A stretch of 6,172 nucleotides of DNA from Candidatus Sulfotelmatobacter sp. (lineage in GTDB: Bacteria > Acidobacteriota > Terriglobia > Terriglobales > SbA1), in the NCBI GenBank assembly GCA_030151135.1, contig JASLEQ010000219.1:1-6172 (forward strand), in the 5' to 3' direction. The translations under genes were made by a program, and so were the position numbers. The notes under the pieces are model-generated. The model was not told the origin of the DNA, did no database searches, and worked only from the letters and a program-made list of their open reading frames with translations. Numbering within the stretch: the first letter of the stretch is position 1; each line of letters starts with the position of its first letter. Below are positions 1 through 6,172 of the stretch, piece by piece.

Positions 1-13
1 GTGATGTTGGGGC

Positions 14-29
14 TGTCTGATTTCGGACA
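14..29. promoter_or_regulatory. Imperfect TGTC-N8-GACA palindrome, possible operator
   Basis: Sequence TGTCTGATTTCGGACA. Twelve of 16 positions are dyad-symmetric: the arms TGTC/GACA and the inner GA/TC match exactly. TGTC-N8-GACA symmetry resembles upstream activator sites of some NtrC-family regulators, but that reading is inference. It lies about 130 bp upstream of the recombinase-domain gene and could also belong to a gene left of the window. Confidence 0.25.
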
Positions 30-69
30 CTCCAGTTCGGCAGCGGACGGCGAAGATCGCGGAAAGAAG

Positions 70-84
70 AGGCGCGCACTTGCA
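70..84 (+). promoter_or_regulatory. Weak sigma-54-like promoter element
   Basis: Sequence AGGCGCGCACTTGCA resembles the sigma-54 consensus TGGCACG-N4-TTGCA. It has GGC with a downstream TTGCA, but the GG-to-GC spacing is 9 instead of 10 and the leading T is an A. Sigma-54 promoters usually tolerate spacing changes poorly, so this is doubtful. It gains a little weight from the TGTC-N8-GACA palindrome about 40 bp upstream and from the gene that starts about 75 bp downstream. I found no good sigma-70 promoter in 1-160. Confidence 0.15.
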
Positions 85-149
85 AATAAAGCAATTCCGC
101 TGATCTCGAAGCGGCACTTCATTTGCTGCAGTGGGCGCGAGCACATCGC

Positions 150-154
150 GAGGG
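150..154 (+). promoter_or_regulatory. Ribosome binding site deciding the start at 161
   Basis: GAGGG lies 6 nt before ATG 161, a good Shine-Dalgarno spacing. The alternative in-frame start, GTG at 131, has no purine-rich site before it. Confidence 0.55.
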
Positions 155-160
155 CTGTCT

Positions 161-586
161 ATGAAGAAGACCGAGAGGATGCGTCAGAGTGTGTCAGGTC
201 CGCTGGCGGAGGCGGACATCAAGGATCGCGAGGAACAGGGTTGGAAGCTCGTGGCCGTGGAGTGGGAACGTGAGATCGAGACCTCGGACCAGCAGCTACC
301 CGGGGATGTTCCGTTCGGGCTTCGAGTCTCCACAGACACTCAGGCACTGGTGGAGGATCTGGATGAGCGGGAGGTTCTGGTGGAACTGATGGACCTTCTC
401 GTCGTACAGGAAGGTTCGTATTCGCGCGTGGCAGCCGAACTCAACAGCCGCGGACATCGCACGCGCGAAGGCTCTCTGTGGACGCCTATTTCGGTTTTCG
501 AAATGCTGCCGCGGCTGATTGAAGTGGGGCCATACTTGTTTCGCAGCTCGGAGTGGACTCAACGAAAGCAGCCCGTGGCGCGCTGA
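161..586 (+). CDS. Small stand-alone recombinase-domain protein, no catalytic domain
   Basis: A soluble 141-residue protein. Residues about 69-120 resemble the Recombinase domain (PF07508 type) of large serine recombinases: an acidic helix, then GSYSRVAAELNSRGHRTR, a Gly-Ser-x-Trp turn and a helix ending in PRLIEVGPYLF. This pattern, in which an 'S-x-x-x-A-x-x-LN-x-x-G-x-x-TR-x-G-x-x-W' segment precedes further helices, is typical of that domain and probably binds DNA. The N-terminal resolvase domain carrying the catalytic serine is absent; instead residues 23-39 hold REEQGWKLVAVEWEREI, which looks like a small separate fold. It should therefore not be a recombinase by itself; a DNA-binding or regulatory role is inference. 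The ATG at 161 was chosen over GTG 131 because of the GAGGG site; the reading frame is intact to TGA. It converges on comM, 106 bp away. The alternative is a remnant of a larger recombinase, but the tidy start and site argue for a real small gene. Confidence 0.72.
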   Translation: MKKTERMRQSVSGPLAEADIKDREEQGWKLVAVEWEREIETSDQQLPGDVPFGLRVSTDTQALVEDLDEREVLVELMDLLVVQEGSYSRVAAELNSRGHRTREGSLWTPISVFEMLPRLIEVGPYLFRSSEWTQRKQPVAR

Positions 587-672
587 GAAATCTTCGTCGA
601 CTCAGAGCTTATCTCCGGCACGCCAAGGAACCGGAAAGCCCTTCATCCCCGCTCCTGATGCCCCCTCGTGTT

Positions 673-692
673 TCCAAGGCAGGCGCCGTGGA
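673..692 (-). terminator. Hairpin directly after the comM stop
   Basis: TCCA/TGGA outer stem plus GGC/GCC inner stem with one mismatch and a 4-nt loop, starting at the base after the comM stop codon. No U-tract follows on the minus strand, so it is at best a weak or factor-dependent terminator, and it lies in a convergent 106-bp gap (587-692) that shows no other structure. Confidence 0.25.
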
Positions 693-2240
693 CTATGCCC
701 AATACGTTCGATCCAGGCTGCGGTACTGGATCGCTTCGGCAATGTGCTTGGGTTGAAGATCCGGAGTGTCTTCAAGATCGGCGATCGTGCGGGCGACCTT
801 GAGTATCCGGTCGTGGGCGCGTGCGCTAAGGCCCTGCTGGGTCATAGCGCGCTCGATCAAACGTTCGCAGTCTGCCGACAGTTCGCAGAACGTGCGGATA
901 TGTCGGGAACTCATCTGGGCATTGCAATAAAGCTTCTCGCGCGAAGTGGCGAATCGTTCAAGCTGTTTCTGGCGCGCGCGGATCACGCGGTCGCGGATCT
1001 TTGCCGAATCTTCCGGCACCGTGCTGGAACGCATTTCCTTATAGTTCACCGCCGGCACGTCAATATGAATGTCGATGCGGTCCATCAGCGGTCCTGAAAT
1101 TTTCGAGATATAGCGTTGGATCATCGGCTGGGTGCACTGGCACTCCCGCGTGCGATCGTTGTGGAACCCGCAAGGGCAAGGATTCATCGCAGCAGCCAGC
1201 ATGAAACGAGCCGGGAACGTCAGCGACATGGAGGCGCGGGCAATCGAAACCGTGCCATCTTCCAGAGGCTGCCGCAGGACTTCGAGCACATTGCGGGGAA
1301 ATTCCGGCAACTCATCCAGAAACAGAAGGCCGTTATGGGCGAGTGAAACTTCGCCTGGGCGCGGAATGACCCCGCCACCGATCAGTCCCGCATCGGAGAT
1401 GGTGTGATGCGGCGATCGATACGGCCGCGTGCCGACCAGCCCAGTCTTTTGATCGAGCACTCCGGCAACGCTGTGAATTTTCGTTGTCTCAAGCGCCTCT
1501 TCAAACGTGAACGGAGGCAGGATCGTCGGCATGCGCTTTGCCAGCATGGTTTTGCCCGAGCCAGGTGGGCCGATCATCAGAATGTTGTGGCCTCCGGCGC
1601 AGGCGATCTCGATGGCGCGCTTGGCCGTCTGCTGTCCACGGACATCTTTGAAGTCGACAAAGAAGTGTTGCGATTCACGCAGCAGCGAATCACTATCGGC
1701 CTTGATCGGGAAGATGCCGTTGCCGGAATTAATGAAATGAATGACATCCAGCAGCGACTTCACAGGATAGACATCTACTCCGCCGACCATCGCGGCTTCT
1801 TTCGCGTTCGCCTCGGGAACGATCATGCGGGAGATTTTGCGTCCCCGGGCCTCGATCGCAATGGGGAGAGCGCCGCGAACACCGCGCACGCCGCCGTCGA
1901 GGGAAAGCTCGCCCACAAAAAGGCAGTCCGGGATTTCCTTTTTCGTCAGGCCACCATAGGCTCCGACGATCCCAAGAGCCATGGGCAAGTCGAATCCTGA
2001 TCCTTCCTTTTTTATGTCGGCGGGAGCCAGATTGATGGTGATCTGGGTCGGTGGAATGTCATAGCCACAGTTCTTCAGCGCGGCCCGAACACGGTCACGG
2101 CTTTCGCGCACGGCGGCGTCGGGTAAACCGACGGTATGGAAATGGTCCTGGTCCGACTTGATGCCCGAGCAATCGACCTCGACCTGGATGATGTTGGCAT
2201 CGATGCCGAAGACGGCGGCGCTGAGTGTTTTGTAAAGCAT
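693..2240 (-). CDS. comM: ComM / YifB family Mg-chelatase-like AAA+ ATPase
   Basis: A complete 515-residue cytoplasmic protein, close to the usual 500-510 for the family. The N-terminal part (about 1-170) is the Lon-protease-like ChlI domain with [20 protein letters not shown] near 38-57, [20 protein letters not shown] near 70-89 and [17 protein letters not shown] at 110-126. The AAA+ core has Walker A GPPGSGKT at 224-231, Walker B LLFLDE at 305-310, the family's cysteine cluster (CPCG 355-358, then C367 and C369) and [11 protein letters not shown] at 383-393. The C-terminal Mg-chelatase domain ends with [19 protein letters not shown] at 471-489. Experimental work on family members shows a hexameric helicase that promotes branch migration during integration of transforming DNA. 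The start is [14 protein letters not shown], as in other members; an extra 46 upstream codons are open but look non-homologous. The ribosome site is weak (GGTG 12 nt upstream). It stands alone, divergent from the kinase and convergent with the recombinase-domain gene, with no other competence gene visible. Confidence 0.95.
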   Translation of the reverse strand: MLYKTLSAAVFGIDANIIQVEVDCSGIKSDQDHFHTVGLPDAAVRESRDRVRAALKNCGYDIPPTQITINLAPADIKKEGSGFDLPMALGIVGAYGGLTKKEIPDCLFVGELSLDGGVRGVRGALPIAIEARGRKISRMIVPEANAKEAAMVGGVDVYPVKSLLDVIHFINSGNGIFPIKADSDSLLRESQHFFVDFKDVRGQQTAKRAIEIACAGGHNILMIGPPGSGKTMLAKRMPTILPPFTFEEALETTKIHSVAGVLDQKTGLVGTRPYRSPHHTISDAGLIGGGVIPRPGEVSLAHNGLLFLDELPEFPRNVLEVLRQPLEDGTVSIARASMSLTFPARFMLAAAMNPCPCGFHNDRTRECQCTQPMIQRYISKISGPLMDRIDIHIDVPAVNYKEMRSSTVPEDSAKIRDRVIRARQKQLERFATSREKLYCNAQMSSRHIRTFCELSADCERLIERAMTQQGLSARAHDRILKVARTIADLEDTPDLQPKHIAEAIQYRSLDRTYWA

Positions 2241-2369
2241 CGTTATGTAGACACCGACGAAGTCCCGTATGGAAAGCGGGCCGACTGCAAACCCGTGAAT
2301 CAAAGTTCTTGAACGCCATTCCATTCGACGCGAGAACGGCTGAGGTCGCGCCGACAGGCTGCTGTTCCA

Positions 2370-2395
2370 GCTGACCAAGGTACCGGCTGGTTAGC
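2370..2395. repeat. Inverted repeat GCTGACCA / TGGTTAGC
   Basis: Two 8-base arms (2370-2377 and 2388-2395) are complementary with one G-T wobble and enclose a 10-base spacer that contains GGTACC. It sits 130-155 bp before the comM start, so it could be a hairpin in the comM leader or an operator. Function unknown. Confidence 0.35.
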
Positions 2396-2403
2396 CCGCT
2401 GGC

Positions 2404-2419
2404 TGTGACTGATGTCACT
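2404..2419. promoter_or_regulatory. CRP/FNR-family-like operator
   Basis: TGTGACTGATGTCACT matches the E. coli-type CRP consensus TGTGA-N6-TCACA at 9 of 10 defined positions; the core GTGAC-TGAT-GTCAC is a perfect dyad. It lies 142 bp before the kinase start and 164 bp before the comM start, so it could serve either gene. CRP is a known regulator of competence in some Gammaproteobacteria, but whether that applies here is inference. I found no well-placed -10 element at class I or class II spacing. Confidence 0.4.
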
Positions 2420-2497
2420 TGTAGTTGCAGAAAATGAAAATTCGTTCCGAAATGGGACTACGGCAGAGGGCCAGTCCAGAGCCAGTACCATGGTTCT

Positions 2498-2514
2498 CAA
2501 CAATCCGGTTGTTG
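2498..2514. repeat. Inverted repeat CAACAA-N5-TTGTTG
   Basis: Perfect 6-base arms (2498-2503 and 2509-2514) around TCCGG, 47-63 bp before the kinase start. The right arm coincides with the possible -35 of the kinase promoter, a typical place for a repressor operator. Confidence 0.35.
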
Positions 2515-2537
2515 GCTGGGAGCAATCAATTTAGGAT
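2509..2537 (+). promoter_or_regulatory. Weak candidate sigma-70 promoter for the kinase
   Basis: TTGTTG (2509-2514) as -35 and TAGGAT (2532-2537) as -10, separated by 17 bp. Matches are 3/6 and 4/6, so only the spacing is good. It would start transcription near 2544 and leave a very short leader of about 17 nt. Confidence 0.2.
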
Positions 2538-2560
2538 GGCCCTTAACACCTAACCTCCTT

Positions 2561-4672
2561 ATGAGCCTGGATTTCGACAGCCCACCAGGGCCCAAGAAGC
2601 CTTTAGGGAATCTGGATCAGGAAGAGTCCCAGCTTTGGCGATGGGCACTCTGGTTCATGATCTTCCTGGCAGCGGCGCTGGCAGCGCTGCTTTGGGAACG
2701 CCTGGAAAATATTCCTTTCCAGCTGCGCGCCATTCCAATCGGCGTGCTCGCACTGTCGATTCTGTTTGCGATGTACGCCTACGGCCGTCGCCGTGAGGTA
2801 AGCGACCTCAAGGGAGTCCTGCGCGGCCTGCAGGAACATGTGGGTGCCGCTCCCTCCGAAGAGCAACTCGATCAACTTAGCCAAGTCATCATGCGCTCGC
2901 AGCGCAACTTCAAGGAGCTCATCGATTCCTTTGATGATCCGGCCTGCGCGGTGTCGCTTGATGGAACTTTGCGAACCGTGAACCGTCGTGTTACCGAACT
3001 GACCGGCCTTTCGTATTCGAACCTGGTGGGACGCAAGATTTATGAATTTGTAGAACAGCCATCGCGCGATGAAGTGGAGCGCGGCCTCGGACGTTTCCTT
3101 GAGAAAAGACGCTGGGCAGGAACGGTCAAGATCCAGCTCAAGAACAGCTCGCGGCCGATTTATCTCGAATGCGTGCTCAATGGGATCCTCAAGGGCGATG
3201 AGGTTGTAGGCGCGAGCGTACTGGGCCGCGATGTCACCGAGCAGCGCGAGAAAGAACTGCGTTTTACCGAGCTGTTCGAAACGCTGCAGGAAGGAGTTTA
3301 CTTCAGCACGCCCGAAGGGCACTTGCTCGATGCCAATCCTGCGTTGGTGAGGATGCTTGGTTACAACGAAAAGCGGGAGTTGCTCGAGGTTGCGCCAGAG
3401 GCATTGAATCTTGATCCAGGACCGCCGGTGCTGGGGCGGGCGGTTGACGATCGGGGTGGCGTGCGCACGCGCGAGATCAAGTTGCGCCGTAGCGATGGCA
3501 GCCCTGCCGTATTCCTCGATTCGTCTCGAGCAGTGTGGGACGCGTCGGGAAACATCATCCGGTACCAGGGAACGCTGGTCGACATTACCGAAAAGCGCAG
3601 CATGGAGCGCCAACTGGCACAGCAGGAAGAATTCCGCCGCCGGATGCTGGAAAGTTTCCCTGACCTGATTCTTGTGGTCAATCTCGAGGAACGATATACA
3701 TTTGTGAGCGCGCGCGCCCTCGACATCCTCGGATACCGGCCGGATGAGATGCTCGGCAAAAAGATTTCAGAATTGTCCGATTATTCAGCGGACCTGCTGT
3801 CTCTCTATCAAACCATAGTCTCAGGCGGTCCGGCATTTGGCTCGGCGGAATTTGGCATGCGGCACCGGGATGGAAACACGCGGACCATGCGGCTTTCGGG
3901 CAGTCAGTTGGTGGACGCCGACGGCAAAACCACCGGCGTGATCATGTCAGTGCGCGACATTACCGTGGAACGCAAACTCGAACAACAGATTGTTGAAAGC
4001 GAGCGGCTGGCTGCAATGGGCGCCATGATCGGCGGCGTTGCCCACGAACTCAATAATCCCCTGACCAGCATTTTAGGAGTCAGTGAACTGCTGCAGGATA
4101 CCGAGCACAACGAGACGACCCGCAAGCATCTGATGATGCTGCAACAACAGGCGCGCCGCGCCGCCGAGATCGTCCAGAATCTGACATACTTTTCGCGCCC
4201 GCCGGCGCCGGGCAAGAGCCGCATCAATCTGTTTGAGATTGTCGAGCGCACCTTGAACCTGCACGCCTATTCCCTGCGGAAGAACAACATTACAGTCGAT
4301 CTTCTGAAAGAAATGGGCGTGCCATACGCGCTCGGAGATCCTCACCAGTTGATGCAGGTGTTTTTGAACCTGATCGTCAACGCCGAGCAGGCAATTCGCG
4401 AGGTAAGGGATAAAGGATCTTTGCGGATTCGCTTTGGAAAAGGCGAAGGCACGGTCTGGGTCAGCTTCCATGATGATGGCAACGGCATCGCCAAGGAAAA
4501 TCTGGCCAGCATCTTCGATCCGTTTTATACGACGAAGCGCCCTGGAAGAGGCACGGGACTCGGCTTGAGCATCTGCAAGTCCGTCATGAAGGAACACAGC
4601 GGGAGCATTGAAGCGGTGAATGCGCCGGATGGCGGAGCGGTATTCACGGTGACCCTACCGGCAGCGGCATAG
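2561..4672 (+). CDS. Membrane-anchored three-PAS sensor histidine kinase
   Basis: A 703-residue inner-membrane kinase. After a short cytoplasmic N-terminus there are two hydrophobic helices (about 27-45 and 55-73) joined by only about ten residues, so it has no real periplasmic sensor. Three PAS modules follow, about 113-230, 233-345 and 356-470; each ends in a PAC-like boundary (GRDVTEQ, LVDITEK, VRDITVE). The HisKA dimerisation domain carries AHELNNPLTSILG with the likely phosphorylated H495. The ATPase domain has the N box NLIVNAEQAI (603-612), G1 DDGNGI (638-643), F box FDPFYTTK (652-659) and G2 GRGTGLGLSI (662-671). All catalytic boxes are intact, and the NtrB-like style of the H box suggests partnership with an NtrC-type or other regulator. 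There is no receiver domain and no response-regulator gene in the window, so it is an orphan here; the signal and partner are unknown. ATG 2561 is the first start after the in-frame stop at 2435-2437, but no Shine-Dalgarno precedes it. Confidence 0.93.
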   Translation: MSLDFDSPPGPKKPLGNLDQEESQLWRWALWFMIFLAAALAALLWERLENIPFQLRAIPIGVLALSILFAMYAYGRRREVSDLKGVLRGLQEHVGAAPSEEQLDQLSQVIMRSQRNFKELIDSFDDPACAVSLDGTLRTVNRRVTELTGLSYSNLVGRKIYEFVEQPSRDEVERGLGRFLEKRRWAGTVKIQLKNSSRPIYLECVLNGILKGDEVVGASVLGRDVTEQREKELRFTELFETLQEGVYFSTPEGHLLDANPALVRMLGYNEKRELLEVAPEALNLDPGPPVLGRAVDDRGGVRTREIKLRRSDGSPAVFLDSSRAVWDASGNIIRYQGTLVDITEKRSMERQLAQQEEFRRRMLESFPDLILVVNLEERYTFVSARALDILGYRPDEMLGKKISELSDYSADLLSLYQTIVSGGPAFGSAEFGMRHRDGNTRTMRLSGSQLVDADGKTTGVIMSVRDITVERKLEQQIVESERLAAMGAMIGGVAHELNNPLTSILGVSELLQDTEHNETTRKHLMMLQQQARRAAEIVQNLTYFSRPPAPGKSRINLFEIVERTLNLHAYSLRKNNITVDLLKEMGVPYALGDPHQLMQVFLNLIVNAEQAIREVRDKGSLRIRFGKGEGTVWVSFHDDGNGIAKENLASIFDPFYTTKRPGRGTGLGLSICKSVMKEHSGSIEAVNAPDGGAVFTVTLPAAA

Positions 4673-4696
4673 ACTGGATGCTGTCTTTACAATAAT

Positions 4697-5893
4697 TTAG
4701 TCGCGCTCTATGGCCATCGCCACCGCGTTCCCGCCCCCTAGACAAAGCGCAGCGATTCCACGCTTCACATCGCGACGAATCATTTCATAAAGCAGGGTGA
4801 CCAGTACTCGGGCGCCGCTGGCTCCAATGGGATGGCCGATCGCGACGGCGCCGCCGTTCACATTCACCTTCTCGGGATTGAGCCCGAGTTCGCGCATGAC
4901 GCCCAATGCCTGGACTGAGAACGCCTCGTTCAGTTCGTAGAGATCCACGTCGTCATTCTTCCAGCCCGTCTTCTTCCATATCTGCTGGACTGCCCCGACT
5001 GGAGCCATCATGACCCATTTGGGTTCGACGCCGCTGGTGGCTTGCGCGACGATTCGGGCCATCGGCTTCACCCCCAGTTCTTTTGCGCGTTGCGCGCTCG
5101 TCACCACAACTGCAGCGGCCCCGTCATTGACTCCGGGTGCGTTGCCGGCCGTGACCGTGCCATCTTTCTTGAAAGCGGGTTTCAGAGAACGCAGAACCTC
5201 AATCGTCGTGTCTTCGCGCGGGCCCTCGTCTTTATCGAAAACTGTGGGAGCGGCACCTTTCTTCTTGGCGGGAATTTCTACGGGCACGATCTGCGATTTG
5301 AACCGGCACTCCTTGATAGAGGAAACGGCTTTGCGGTGAGAGTTCAATGCGAACTCATCTTGCTCTTCACGCGTGATGCCATACTTCTCGGCAACATTCT
5401 CTCCAGTGATGCCCATGTGGTAGTCGTTGTAGATGTCCCAAAGTCCATCGTGCACCATGGAATCGACAATTTGCGCGTTCCCCAGACGATATCCCTTACG
5501 CGCCTGCGGAAGAAGATAAGGCGCGTTCGTCATCGACTCCATTCCTCCGGCGACCACGATGGAACTGTTTCCGGTCTGCACCGCTTGGGCTGCGAGTGCG
5601 ACCGCTTTCAGTCCGGAGCCGCAGACTTTGTTTATTGTCATGGCACCCGTCGCGGGAGACAGTCCACCGAAGATTGCGGCCTGCCGCGCGGGATTTTGTC
5701 CGAGTCCCGCGGAGACGACATTACCCATGATGCACTCATCGACCTGCGAAGGATCGATGCCGGCGCGCTTCACCGCTTCGCGTACGACGATGGCGCCGAG
5801 TTGCGGCGCGCTGAAGTCCGAGAGGCTGCCTTGAAATTTGCCGACAGGCGTTCGGCATCCTGAGATGATGACAGCATCGTCGAAAGTAGGCAT
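4697..5893 (-). CDS. Acetyl-CoA C-acetyltransferase (thiolase II)
   Basis: A 398-residue cytoplasmic thiolase that condenses two acetyl-CoA to acetoacetyl-CoA or runs the reverse cleavage (EC 2.3.1.9 type), feeding ketone-body, polyhydroxyalkanoate or fatty-acid routes. The nucleophile is C91 in [11 protein letters not shown], the active-site asparagine is in NEAF (322-325), the histidine is H354 in GHPIGASG, and the acid/base cysteine is C384 in [11 protein letters not shown]. These match Zoogloea thiolase C89, N316, H348 and C378 with a constant offset after a short insertion. GGMESMT (116-122) is also typical. The substrate among short-chain acyl-CoAs cannot be fixed from sequence. The start at 5893 ([12 protein letters not shown]) gives the usual length and follows a GGAG site; a start at 5929 would lie inside the promoter -10. 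It ends 24 bp from the kinase stop, in convergent orientation, with no evident terminator between them. No partner genes of a pathway are in the window. Confidence 0.95.
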   Translation of the reverse strand: MPTFDDAVIISGCRTPVGKFQGSLSDFSAPQLGAIVVREAVKRAGIDPSQVDECIMGNVVSAGLGQNPARQAAIFGGLSPATGAMTINKVCGSGLKAVALAAQAVQTGNSSIVVAGGMESMTNAPYLLPQARKGYRLGNAQIVDSMVHDGLWDIYNDYHMGITGENVAEKYGITREEQDEFALNSHRKAVSSIKECRFKSQIVPVEIPAKKKGAAPTVFDKDEGPREDTTIEVLRSLKPAFKKDGTVTAGNAPGVNDGAAAVVVTSAQRAKELGVKPMARIVAQATSGVEPKWVMMAPVGAVQQIWKKTGWKNDDVDLYELNEAFSVQALGVMRELGLNPEKVNVNGGAVAIGHPIGASGARVLVTLLYEMIRRDVKRGIAALCLGGGNAVAMAIERD

Positions 5894-5903
5894 AAAATGC
5901 GGA

Positions 5904-5907
5904 CTCC
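5904..5907 (-). promoter_or_regulatory. Ribosome binding site deciding the thiolase start
   Basis: GGAG (minus strand, within CTGGAG), 10 nt before ATG 5893. No such site precedes the in-frame ATG at 5929. Confidence 0.55.
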
Positions 5908-5927
5908 AGCGAAGATTTCGCTCTGCC

Positions 5928-5933
5928 ATTATA
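5928..5933 (-). promoter_or_regulatory. Perfect -10 box of the thiolase promoter
   Basis: TATAAT on the minus strand. Transcription would start near 5921, giving a leader of about 28 nt to ATG 5893. No good -35 is visible at 16-18 bp (GCTTTT at 17). The in-frame ATG at 5929 overlaps this box, which argues against it as a start. Confidence 0.5.
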
Positions 5934-6036
5934 GATGAGCGAGCGCGACAAAAAGCTTCTGCGCCGCTCGACTTCGATTCGCATGTTGCTCTCGGTTCAT
6001 CAGCTCTCTTCCAGTGTTAGAACTCTCGGGAACATA

Positions 6037-6097
6037 CTCGCGAGCAATCACGTGAACTCGAATTTCGATACGATCGCGCTTGTCGACATAAAATTTT
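6037..6097. repeat. Cluster of perfect short palindromes
   Basis: Four perfect 8-bp palindromes lie within 61 bp: CTCGCGAG (6037-6044), TCACGTGA (6048-6055), TGTCGACA (6081-6088) and AAAATTTT (6090-6097). CGAA-T-TTCG (6059-6067) and CGATCG (6071-6076) add to the group. They are not copies of one sequence. They lie about 115-175 bp upstream of the thiolase transcription start. Function unknown. Confidence 0.4.
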
Positions 6098-6129
6098 GGT
6101 TGACTTTAGCGATGAGTTTTCGTTCGGGA

Positions 6130-6143
6130 TGACTTTGGTGTCA
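6130..6143. repeat. Dyad TGAC-N6-GTCA
   Basis: TGACTTTGGTGTCA has perfect 4-base arms around 6 bases. The arms equal those of the perfect core TGAC-TGAT-GTCA within the CRP-like site at 2404-2419, though the spacer is two bases longer. It may be an operator for a gene to the right, or chance. Confidence 0.25.
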
Positions 6144-6172
6144 CGACTTGCGCGAATCAGATGTCATTTTTT

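Larger units (their letters stand above)
2241..2560. other. Divergent intergenic region between comM and the kinase
   Basis: This 320-bp stretch separates two divergent starts and holds no convincing gene. It contains an inverted repeat at 2370-2395, a CRP/FNR-like palindrome at 2404-2419, the 8-bp palindrome ACCATGGT at 2487-2494, an inverted repeat at 2498-2514 and an anti-Shine-Dalgarno heptamer at 2554-2560. I see no strong sigma-70 promoter for comM on the minus strand and only a weak one for the kinase. No tRNA, riboswitch or terminator is recognisable. Confidence 0.6.
5934..6172. other. Right-end non-coding region upstream of the thiolase
   Basis: No reading frame here is convincing. 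The notable content is a group of perfect 8-bp palindromes between 6037 and 6097 and a TGAC-N6-GTCA dyad at 6130-6143. The stretch is more AT-rich than the genes near 6061-6130, as expected of non-coding DNA. The next gene to the right is not visible. Confidence 0.5.

Noticed and set aside
1..273. Reading frame from GTG 1 covering the left edge
   Set aside because: It overlaps the better-supported gene at 161 in another frame, has an Arg/Gly-rich unstructured translation and no recognisable domain.
1404..2000. 198-codon plus-strand frame opposite comM
   Set aside because: It is antisense to an intact conserved gene; its codon pattern simply mirrors the GC-rich opposite strand.
2241..2378. 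N-terminal extension of comM by 46 codons
   Set aside because: The extension is upstream of the family's usual N-terminus MLYKT...FGID, has no recognisable domain, and would run into the regulatory region.
2603..3613. 336-codon minus-strand frame opposite the kinase
   Set aside because: Antisense to intact PAS domains, no domain of its own and no ribosome site that I can see.
4673..4696. Bidirectional terminator between the kinase and thiolase stops
   Set aside because: The 24 bp contain no inverted repeat able to form a stable stem.
5042..5863. 273-codon plus-strand frame opposite the thiolase
   Set aside because: Antisense shadow of a highly conserved gene; the translation is Arg/His/Cys-rich without any family pattern.
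5935..6132. 65-codon plus-strand frame divergent from the thiolase
   Set aside because: No ribosome site before its ATG, no domain, and its start abuts the thiolase -10 box; it spans the palindrome cluster and looks like non-coding DNA.
6161..6172. ATG followed by TCA TTT TTT at the right edge as a gene start
   Set aside because: Only four codons are visible, with no purine-rich site upstream, so it cannot be supported.

Overview
The window carries four protein-coding genes and no RNA gene, insertion sequence or CRISPR array that I can see. Base composition is moderately GC-rich. Ordinary acetyl-CoA thiolase and ComM genes, a membrane PAS-sensor kinase with no linked response regulator, and a small stand-alone recombinase-domain protein together suggest a free-living Gram-negative soil-type bacterium. 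I would guess Acidobacteriota (Terriglobia), but this rests on protein flavour alone and is only moderately secure.

Layout, left to right. Positions 1-160 hold no convincing gene, only an imperfect TGTC-N8-GACA palindrome and a weak sigma-54-like element. Gene 1 (161-586, +) encodes a 141-residue protein with a C-terminal Recombinase-type helical domain and no catalytic serine domain. Gene 2 (693-2240, -) is comM, a complete AAA+ Mg-chelatase-like protein implicated in natural transformation; it converges on gene 1. A 320-bp divergent intergenic region (2241-2560) holds several dyad-symmetric elements, the best being a CRP/FNR-family-like site at 2404-2419. Gene 3 (2561-4672, +) is a 703-residue hybrid-free histidine kinase with two membrane helices and three PAS domains. 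Gene 4 (4697-5893, -) is acetyl-CoA C-acetyltransferase, convergent with the kinase across only 24 bp. The remaining right end (5894-6172) holds the thiolase promoter and an unusual cluster of perfect 8-bp palindromes.

The genes do not form an operon: every neighbouring pair is convergent or divergent, so each is probably its own transcription unit. A functional link is conceivable only for the recombinase-domain protein and ComM (both DNA-related), and nothing in the sequence proves it. The window is mostly core-genome-like, and I do not see strong evidence of a new multi-gene system. The observations most worth checking are the stand-alone recombinase-domain protein, the shared CRP-like operator, the missing Shine-Dalgarno (replaced by an anti-SD heptamer) before the kinase, and the palindrome cluster at the right end.
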